Assembly (NCBI GenBank): GCA_017549185.1
Contig: JAFYVJ010000077.1
Coordinates: 1-32,542, forward strand
Length of the DNA stretch: 32,542 nt
Origin: Roseburia sp.
Lineage (GTDB): Bacteria; Bacillota; Clostridia; Lachnospirales; Lachnospiraceae
Direction: 5' to 3'
In this document: piece by piece, positions 6,596 to 14,258 of the stretch
Layout of the letters: the number at the start of each line of letters is the position of its first letter
How positions within the stretch are numbered: position 1 is the first letter of the stretch
Program-made: the position numbers and the translations under genes
Notes under the pieces: model-generated
Seen by the model: only the letters and a program-made list of their open reading frames with translations
Databases searched by the model: none
Told to the model about the DNA's origin: nothing

Positions 6596-9148
6596 TTATT
6601 CCTCTGTTTTCTCTAAATGTTTCATTATTTTTTCTACTACTATAGTTATAGTACTATTATCTAAATTAATTACTGCTGTGTGCAATTCATCTATTAATTT
6701 TTGCACAGTTTCAGTATATTGATAAGACTTCAACTCGTCTATTGTCGCATCCATCATATCAATATTCATATATGCACTAGCATCGCACAATTTTGTTAAT
6801 AATGCAAGTACATTTGATACATCGGCAATATTTTTCTTTTCTTCTTGAGTCTGCTCATCTGTTACTAATACACTAAGCTTTTCCCGATAACTTCTCCAAT
6901 CTGTCAAAAACTCTTCTGTTAAGCTTCGAATTGTATCTATATCCTCGTCTCTAGCTGCAAACTCTAATTTCTTTGCTTTATCACGCAATTCATTTGCTGC
7001 TATTAATGCTGCCAAACCTTTCATACCATGTACTCTTATACGATATTCATTCATGGCATTTTCATCTTTTTCCAAGGCATCATAGCACTCTTCTAAATGT
7101 ATTGCCTCTGTCTCATTAGCATAATAAAAGTTCCTAGCGGTTTCTTTTAACAGTTTCTCATCTCTTAAGTATAGCAATGCCTGTTTCCAGTCAATCCCCT
7201 CCACATCCGGTAAGCCTTCTATTTTTTGTGTTACATCACTCTCTATATCTTTTGGTTGCTCAATCTCTTCTGTTGCTTCTGCAGATACAACCAAATGTTT
7301 TGGTAATAAGGCAAAAATAAGCTTCTCTAATTTATCAATAGAAATTGGTTTTGATAAAAATGCATCAAATCCCTCTTTCAAATACATTTCCTTTGCTCCC
7401 ACAACTGCATTTGCTGTCAAAGCTATTACAGGCACCTCTTTACACATAGAATCGTTCATTTGTTTCATACGATGTAATGTTTGAATTCCATCCAGTCCCA
7501 GCATCATGTGGTCGAGAAATATAATATCATAATGTTTCTTTTTTATCATCTCAAGACATGTATAGCCGTCTTCTGCTACATCTACGCACATTTTTGTTTT
7601 TTTCAAAAGACTTTTCATTACTTTTCGATTTACCGCATTATCATCTACCACTAAAACTGTAGCATTAGGAGCTTGAAAATCGCCTTTATCAACATACTTT
7701 TTATCTTGTTCCCTAATACGTGTTTCGATATTTTCGATTGGTCTTTCATCTATTATTTTTTGTTTCAATACAAATGAAAATGTCGATCCTTCTCCGTATA
7801 CACTCTCTACTATAAGCGAACTATCCATAAGTGCTAACAACTGCATGGAAATATTCATTCCTAATCCAGTACCTTCTATTTTTCGATTTCGCTCTTCTTC
7901 GATTCTTTGGAATGGTACATATAATTTCTCGATATCTTCTTCCTTAATTCCAATTCCTGTATCTTTTACCTCAAATAATAATGCTACCATACCATCTTCT
8001 TCGCATAGTACTTTACTAATTTTTAAGCTAACTTTTCCATTAAAAGTATATTTTATAGCATTATTTAATAAGTTTATTAATACCTGACGAATACGAATAT
8101 CGTCGCCCATCATGATATTGGGAATTGTTTCATCTATATCCATCTTAAACTCTAACGACTTTTCCTCGGCTCTAAATTGAATCATATTAAATATATCATT
8201 TAGCATATTGAAAAAATCATACTCTACCGGAATAATTGTAATCTTTCCGGCTTCAATTTTAGTAATATCTAAAATATCGTTAATGATACTTAGCAATGAA
8301 TTCGCTGCATTCTCTACATCTTTTGCATATTCTCTTATATCATCATCTTCTGTCTCCCTAAGAATCATCTCATTCATTCCTAGGATTGCATGGATGGGGG
8401 TTCTAATCTCATGAGACATTCTTGCCAAAAAATCTGTTTTTGCCTGATTCGCAATATCTGCACGTTTTGTTTCCTTTTCTAACATTTCAACCAATATTGC
8501 ATCCGGATTTTCTGTTGTAAGATAAATACCCAAATTTAATAATACGATAGCCAGACAACTAATAAGTGCTGTTGGAACAAATATCTGATAAATCCCTACT
8601 ACGACTTCGCTGATGATTACAATAAACATCGCCAGTCTTTTTTTATTCGGTATATCTTCCCAGTATTTAATTAAATTCCATATGATTAATAACAGATAAA
8701 AAGCAACACCTATATATATCGTAAAGGCTGCCGGTCCAAAAGAATAATTTCCCTGTGGAGTTTCTATGTAATTTAGCGGTAAAAATATAATACCCAAACT
8801 TCCCAATGTTACATATATATCTGCTAATATATTTTTTTTAATTCGGTCTCCAATTTCTTCTTCTATTACTATCTCCAAATACTTGTATGAATAATAGAAT
8901 AAAATCAGCATCAACCCCATATATAAATTATGTATAATACGATTTGTTAATTCTGACACCGTTTCTAAATGATTAACCGTATATACTGACCACATATCAA
9001 AAATTAATTGAAAAAATGATATTCCAACCAATCCAAAGAACCTCTTCGATGTTTTTTTGGATTGATAAGTGCCTTTTTTCATTGAGCCGTATTGAAAAAT
9101 TCCTATTATCGAAACGATAATCAAACAAATAATTTGTCCCTTATACAT
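6596..9148 (-). CDS. Membrane hybrid sensor histidine kinase with REC and HPt domains
   Basis: About 850 residues. The N-terminal 215 residues form six to seven membrane helices with no recognisable extracellular sensor. Then come HisKA (KTDFLARMSHEIRTPIHAILG, phospho-His near 246), HATPase (N-box around QVLINLLNNAIKYT, KDTGIGI, EGTGLGMNIS), a receiver domain (VLVVDDN, phospho-Asp near 546 in IIFLDHMM, Lys in FLSKP) and a C-terminal HPt domain (RVHGMKGLAALI, His near 707). This is a full internal phosphorelay. The start is set at the ATG at 9148 because AAGGAG lies 6 nt upstream; a GTG reading from 9166 would run through that ribosome binding site. It forms an operon with the receiver gene downstream and follows hisA by 46 nt. 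The signal is unknown. Confidence 0.93.
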   Translation of the reverse strand: MYKGQIICLIIVSIIGIFQYGSMKKGTYQSKKTSKRFFGLVGISFFQLIFDMWSVYTVNHLETVSELTNRIIHNLYMGLMLILFYYSYKYLEIVIEEEIGDRIKKNILADIYVTLGSLGIIFLPLNYIETPQGNYSFGPAAFTIYIGVAFYLLLIIWNLIKYWEDIPNKKRLAMFIVIISEVVVGIYQIFVPTALISCLAIVLLNLGIYLTTENPDAILVEMLEKETKRADIANQAKTDFLARMSHEIRTPIHAILGMNEMILRETEDDDIREYAKDVENAANSLLSIINDILDITKIEAGKITIIPVEYDFFNMLNDIFNMIQFRAEEKSLEFKMDIDETIPNIMMGDDIRIRQVLINLLNNAIKYTFNGKVSLKISKVLCEEDGMVALLFEVKDTGIGIKEEDIEKLYVPFQRIEEERNRKIEGTGLGMNISMQLLALMDSSLIVESVYGEGSTFSFVLKQKIIDERPIENIETRIREQDKKYVDKGDFQAPNATVLVVDDNAVNRKVMKSLLKKTKMCVDVAEDGYTCLEMIKKKHYDIIFLDHMMLGLDGIQTLHRMKQMNDSMCKEVPVIALTANAVVGAKEMYLKEGFDAFLSKPISIDKLEKLIFALLPKHLVVSAEATEEIEQPKDIESDVTQKIEGLPDVEGIDWKQALLYLRDEKLLKETARNFYYANETEAIHLEECYDALEKDENAMNEYRIRVHGMKGLAALIAANELRDKAKKLEFAARDEDIDTIRSLTEEFLTDWRSYREKLSVLVTDEQTQEEKKNIADVSNVLALLTKLCDASAYMNIDMMDATIDELKSYQYTETVQKLIDELHTAVINLDNSTITIVVEKIMKHLEKTEE

Positions 9149-9194
9149 TTTATTCTCCTTCACCAAAAATCCACTTTTCTACATCCTTTTTGTG

Positions 9195-9974
9195 CTAGAC
9201 TTCTTTCATATATGCTAGTACCTCTTGATACCTCATGTCACCACCGAACAAATCTAATGCACTTCCAATCGTTACATTCACTCTATTCTGTCCCAATATC
9301 TTTAACTGTTCCAAATCCTTAAAACTTCCAACACCTCCGGCATAAGTTACCGGAATCTTTCCCCACTCACCGAGCATCTGAACAAGTTCCGTTTCAATCC
9401 CACTTGCTTTTCCTTCTACATCTACTGCATGAATCAAAAATTCATCGCAACAGTCCTTTAACTTATTTAATAAGGAAAGAGTCACTTTTTCTTCTGTAAA
9501 TTTCTGCCAACGGTCCGTTACGATATAATATTCGCCGTCCCGTTTTCTACAGCTTAAATCCAGTACCAGCTTTTCTTTTCCGACTGCCGTCACAAGTTCA
9601 GCCAATCGTTCATAATCAATTCTTCCATCACGAAATACATACGAAGTCACAATCACATGGCTTGCCCCTGCCTCTAAAAATTCTCTGGCGTTTGTTACAG
9701 TAATTCCGCCGCCAACCTGAAGTCCACCCGGATATGCCGCTAATGCCGCTAATGCCTGCCCTTTTGTAGCTTCATAGTATTCGCTATCTTTTGCATTCAG
9801 CAAAATAATATGTCCTCCATGGATATTTGCTTCCTTATACATATGTGCATAAAATGCTGCGTCCTGCTCCGAGACAAAATTCTCCTGTGCCATATTCCCG
9901 GCATCTTTTAAACTACCGCCGACAATCTGCTTTACTTTTCCATTATGTATATCAATACATGGTCGAAATTCCAT
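9195..9974 (-). CDS. hisA: ProFAR isomerase, eukaryotic-type HisA
   Basis: A 259-residue TIM barrel that isomerises N'-ProFAR to PRFAR in histidine synthesis. FRPCIDIHNGKVKQIVGG at the N-terminus, LQVGGGI near 80 and VTYAGGVGSFKDL near 210 are the phosphate-binding and catalytic segments of the HisA/HisF superfamily. The VKQIVGGSL wording and the overall layout fit the eukaryotic HIS6-like subfamily of HisA rather than the standard bacterial one. The start at 9974 is chosen for GAGGGA upstream; the longer frame from 10010 lacks a ribosome binding site and adds residues outside the family. No other his genes are nearby. Whether another hisA exists in the genome cannot be told from this window. 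Confidence 0.85.
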   Translation of the reverse strand: MEFRPCIDIHNGKVKQIVGGSLKDAGNMAQENFVSEQDAAFYAHMYKEANIHGGHIILLNAKDSEYYEATKGQALAALAAYPGGLQVGGGITVTNAREFLEAGASHVIVTSYVFRDGRIDYERLAELVTAVGKEKLVLDLSCRKRDGEYYIVTDRWQKFTEEKVTLSLLNKLKDCCDEFLIHAVDVEGKASGIETELVQMLGEWGKIPVTYAGGVGSFKDLEQLKILGQNRVNVTIGSALDLFGGDMRYQEVLAYMKEV

Positions 9975-10133
9975 TCTTATTTCCCTCTCTACCCATACAT
10001 TTCTTTTCATCGTAAGTTAAATTTATATTATTTTGTATCTTATATGTTTTCTTATCACTTTACCACGCTACACTATTACAATTACAATAAAGTTTATCAC
10101 ATTTTAAAACTAATGTGAATTCCTTTATTTATG

Positions 10134-10228
10134 TAACTACTCATAGCCAAGATATTTTCCCTAAAATACAGGAATTCGTCAGACCAAAAGGAATGTATTT
10201 TTTAAAATTTCTTTAATGAGAAGCCAAT
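10134..10228. other. Conserved non-coding element upstream of guaB (related to 17003-17096)
   Basis: About 95 nt that aligns along its length with 17003-17096, sharing TAAC-ACTCA, AAAATACAGG, a TTTTTTAAA(A)ATTTCTTTA stretch and AAGCCAA. It ends just before the -35 box of the guaB promoter. I see no reading frame in it. The rest of the gap (9975-10133) holds only AT-rich sequence with no feature I can name. Confidence 0.55.
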
Positions 10229-10234
10229 AGGTCA

Positions 10235-10263
10235 TTGACAGAGACAGATATTTTTGCTATGAT
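10235..10263 (+). promoter_or_regulatory. Promoter of guaB
   Basis: TTGACA (10235-10240), a 17-nt spacer and TATGAT (10258-10263): near-perfect sigma-A consensus. The expected transcript start near 10270 gives a roughly 90-nt leader, which contains CAAAATAT (10268-10275) and ATATTTTG (10302-10309) as a possible hairpin. Confidence 0.85.
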
Positions 10264-10358
10264 ACCCCAAAATATACATGATGGGTCACTTTATCATTGC
10301 GATATTTTGTACCCTGATTTATAATAATTACATATACACGAGAAAGAGAGGACAATGA

Positions 10359-11816
<1,458 letters not shown>

Positions 11817-11825
11817 TGTACATTC

Positions 11826-11867
11826 ATTCAGAGCCGCGTTTTCGGACATGGCTCTGAATCATTTTTT
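11826..11867 (+). terminator. Intrinsic terminator of guaB
   Basis: 10-bp stem ATTCAGAGCC (11826-11835) with GGCTCTGAAT (11850-11859), followed by ATTTTTT. It lies 10 nt past the guaB stop. Confidence 0.92.
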
Positions 11868-11917
11868 ACAATGTGGTGTTTTATAGCCACAGAAAGATTT
11901 TATGAGGTGATTTATCT

Positions 11918-13195
11918 TTGGATACGAGTGATATAGTTCAACTTATCATTTTGTTTGTACTACTTTTATTATCAGCGTTTTTCTCTTCTGCTGAGACAGC
12001 ACTAATGACGGTTAATAAAATCCGTTTGCGTTCCTTAGTAGAAAATGGTGACACACGTGCAGAGCGCGTACTTAAAATTACAGAAGACTCTGGTAAGCTT
12101 CTTAGTGCTATTTTAATCGGCAATAATGTGGTAAACCTTTCTGCATCTTCCATTGCTACTATTTTGGCTACCAAACTTTTAGGAAGTGCAGGTGCCGGTA
12201 TTGCTACAGGTATTTTGACATTTTTGATTTTAATTTTTGGCGAAATTTCTCCAAAAACCTTAGCAACCATACATGCAGAAAAACTTTCTCTAGTGTATTC
12301 TGGTCCAATTGCATTTTTAATGAAAGTACTGACTCCGGTTATCTTCATTATCAATAAATTGGCTATGGGCTTCTTATTCCTAATTGGAGTAAAACCTAGC
12401 GATGCTGATACACTGATGACAGAAGAAGAATTACTTACCATCATTGATGTAAGTAAAGAAGAGGGTGTTATTGAAGACGAAGAACATGAAATGATTAACA
12501 ATCTTTTCGATTTGGGCGATTCTCAAGCAAAAGAAGTTATGGTTCCTCGAATTGATATGGTTTTTGCTGATGTAAATAATACCTACGATGAATTGATTGC
12601 TATCTTTAAAGATAATATGTTCACTCGACTTCCGGTTTACGAAGATAATACCGATAATGTAATTGGTATTTTAAATATGAAAGATATCCTTCTTTGCACA
12701 GACAAAGAGAATTTTTCTATCCGCAATCTCATCCGTGAACCTTATTTCACTTATGAGCACAAAAATACCGCTGAATTATTTTTGGAAATGAGAAAATCTT
12801 CTATTTCATTAGCTATCGTTTTAGATGAATACGGTGCAACTGCCGGTTTAATTACCTTAGAAGACTTATTAGAAGAAATTGTTGGTGAAATTCGTGATGA
12901 ATACGATACCGACGAAGAAGATCCTATTGAATCGTTAAACGAGCGTGAATTTATCGTTTTAGGTTCTGCAAACTTAGACGATGTTTGCGAAAAGCTTGAT
13001 TTAAACTTTACCTCCGATGATTACGATACCATTGGCGGTTATCTGATTGGTTTATTAGACCATTTACCTGAGAAAAATGAAATTATCATTACAGAAGATG
13101 ATATTTTACTTCGTGTAGAACAAATGGATAAAAATCGCATTGAGAAAATATATATTAAAAAACCGACGAAACAAATAGAAAGAGATGACGCTTAA
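11918..13195 (+). CDS. CNNM/HlyC-CorC family membrane protein with CBS domains
   Basis: A 425-residue protein. An N-terminal DUF21/CNNM transmembrane domain (about 5-165; SAFFSSAETALMTVNK, LIGNNVVNLSAS, FGEISPKTLA) is followed by a CBS pair (about 200-325; VMVPRIDMVFAD, TRLPVYEDNTDNVIGIL, IVLDEYGATAGLITLEDLLEEIVGEI) and a C-terminal CorC/HlyC domain (about 340-420; IGGYLIGLLDHLP). This order defines proteins proposed to export Mg2+ (MpfA/CNNM type), often annotated as hemolysin; toxin activity is not implied. The start is TTG with GAGGTGA 7 nt upstream. The end overlaps its terminator hairpin. Confidence 0.93.
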   Translation: MDTSDIVQLIILFVLLLLSAFFSSAETALMTVNKIRLRSLVENGDTRAERVLKITEDSGKLLSAILIGNNVVNLSASSIATILATKLLGSAGAGIATGILTFLILIFGEISPKTLATIHAEKLSLVYSGPIAFLMKVLTPVIFIINKLAMGFLFLIGVKPSDADTLMTEEELLTIIDVSKEEGVIEDEEHEMINNLFDLGDSQAKEVMVPRIDMVFADVNNTYDELIAIFKDNMFTRLPVYEDNTDNVIGILNMKDILLCTDKENFSIRNLIREPYFTYEHKNTAELFLEMRKSSISLAIVLDEYGATAGLITLEDLLEEIVGEIRDEYDTDEEDPIESLNEREFIVLGSANLDDVCEKLDLNFTSDDYDTIGGYLIGLLDHLPEKNEIIITEDDILLRVEQMDKNRIEKIYIKKPTKQIERDDA

Positions 13196-13211
13196 TGTCA
13201 TCTCTTTTTTG
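13181..13211 (+). terminator. Intrinsic terminator overlapping the stop codon of the CNNM gene
   Basis: 9-bp stem AGAGATGAC (13181-13189) with GTCATCTCT (13197-13205), then TTTTT. The TAA stop (13193-13195) lies in the loop. Confidence 0.88.
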
Positions 13212-13216
13212 AATTT

Positions 13217-13242
13217 GTTTTAAATTCCTAAGAATTTAAAAC
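13217..13242. repeat. AT-rich perfect palindrome between convergent genes
   Basis: GTTTTAAATTC (13217-13227), CTAA, GAATTTAAAAC (13232-13242): 11 bp perfectly inverted. It sits between the ends of two converging genes. No T run follows on either strand, so it is a poor intrinsic terminator. Confidence 0.6.
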
Positions 13243-13276
13243 ACTTTATGAAGATACTAAGCAGATTCTTTAACCT

Positions 13277-13975
13277 TTACTCCTCTTCTGCAAATGCCGC
13301 CACATGTATCTGCTCCGCTACATTTCCTACTGCTTTTATAAACTGGTCTTTTATTGCAGATACAAACCGTGACTGCATACGCCTGATATAACGCTCTAAG
13401 CTTCTTTTTTCACATGCCATCTGATATTCCGGATTATTTGGAATCACCGCCAACTGCCCCTTGGGTATCCGATATTTCTTTTGCAGACTCTCCTTATTAC
13501 AATATTCATTCTCATAATAATTTCCAATTAATAATAAGCTTTTTTTCGAAAGATTGGCATACTGTGCATAATATCTATCAAAATCAAGATCCCTCTGCTT
13601 TAAATTCACAACCACCAAATTAGCATTCCACATCTGATTCTTTGCCTCTTCATCTGTTCGATTTGCCAGATTCACAAAAACAATATCCATATTAAGTTCA
13701 AGATATTTGATTAATTCCGTTAATGATGTACCTTTCTCCCTCTTCCATTCTCTCATCGAAACATAGTACAATTTTCGTCTTATCAATGTACCCATGAATT
13801 CATTCATATGGTATTCTTCTATTTTAGGAAAATAGGTCTCTATTCCCTGCTTTTCCTCCGCCAATTCCATCATAGCAATACGATAGCCTTTTTTGCATGC
13901 CAAATATGTGGCCACAATTAACATATTAGAAGTGACACCACAACCTCGTTCACTTCCCCAAAATACAATTCGCAT
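13277..13975 (-). CDS. TadZ/CpaE/MinD-like protein with degenerate Walker A
   Basis: A 232-residue protein with the N-terminal pattern MRIVFWGSERGCGVTSN, where MinD/ParA proteins carry a KGGxGKT P-loop. Both lysines are missing, so normal ATP binding is doubtful. The downstream order is MinD-like: hydrophobic strand MDIVFVNLAN near 98, LVVVNLKQRD near 122, SLLLIGNYY near 148, and IPNNPEYQ near 180, which resembles the conserved I/VPxN segment. Such atypical members occur as TadZ/CpaE in Flp pilus assembly, where they mark the pole. No tad genes are nearby, so it stands alone. The start is the ATG at 13975 with GGGAG upstream; the ATG four codons earlier lacks a site. The family call is moderately sure, the role unknown. 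Confidence 0.6.
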   Translation of the reverse strand: MRIVFWGSERGCGVTSNMLIVATYLACKKGYRIAMMELAEEKQGIETYFPKIEEYHMNEFMGTLIRRKLYYVSMREWKREKGTSLTELIKYLELNMDIVFVNLANRTDEEAKNQMWNANLVVVNLKQRDLDFDRYYAQYANLSKKSLLLIGNYYENEYCNKESLQKKYRIPKGQLAVIPNNPEYQMACEKRSLERYIRRMQSRFVSAIKDQFIKAVGNVAEQIHVAAFAEEE

Positions 13976-14020
13976 TTCTACTCCCATCTACTATCTGGAG
14001 TTTCTGTTTGTTAGATATAA

Positions 14021-14175
14021 TGTAACAGTTCAGCCCACGCCACATTCGCAAAGGTGACGTTGTCACTTTCTCGCTGCTTTGCTCATTAGATGGCGTTCCA
14101 CTCATAGACAAAATAATATGCTCATTCGTGCAAGCACGATTCACCTATTATTCTGTCTATGGCAGAACTGTTACA
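14021..14175. repeat. Three-stem dispersed element A
   Basis: Outer inverted repeat TGTAACAGTTC (14021-14031) with GAACTGTTACA (14165-14175), perfect over 11 bp. Inside are a hairpin AAGGTGAC-GTT-GTCACTTT (14051-14069) and a long hairpin (14103-14161) with apex GTGCAAGCAC. ATATAA lies directly outside both ends, like a target-site duplication. Element B at 29936-30100 has the same plan. It looks like a miniature non-autonomous mobile element or a structured RNA. It occupies most of the gap between the TadZ-like gene and the helicase terminator. Confidence 0.7.
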
Positions 14176-14186
14176 ATATAATAAAA

Positions 14187-14230
14187 GATGAGTTCATCAT
14201 ACCTCTTTTTTCAAAGTATGAGAACCCATC
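14187..14230 (-). terminator. Terminator of the helicase gene
   Basis: GATGAGTTCATCATAC (14187-14202) pairs imperfectly with GTATGAGAACCCATC (14216-14230). Read on the minus strand the hairpin is followed by TTTTATTATATT. It lies just beyond the helicase stop codon. Confidence 0.65.
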
Positions 14231-14258
14231 ATTTCGCGTCACCTCTGTGCAAATCGCA

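Noticed and set aside
9149-9166. GTG start for the histidine kinase
   Set aside because: The GTG-AAG-GAG codons are themselves the ribosome binding site for the ATG at 9148.
11938-12501. 187-codon minus-strand frame
   Set aside because: Antisense to the CNNM gene, Ser/Ile-rich composition typical of a shadow frame, no ribosome binding site.
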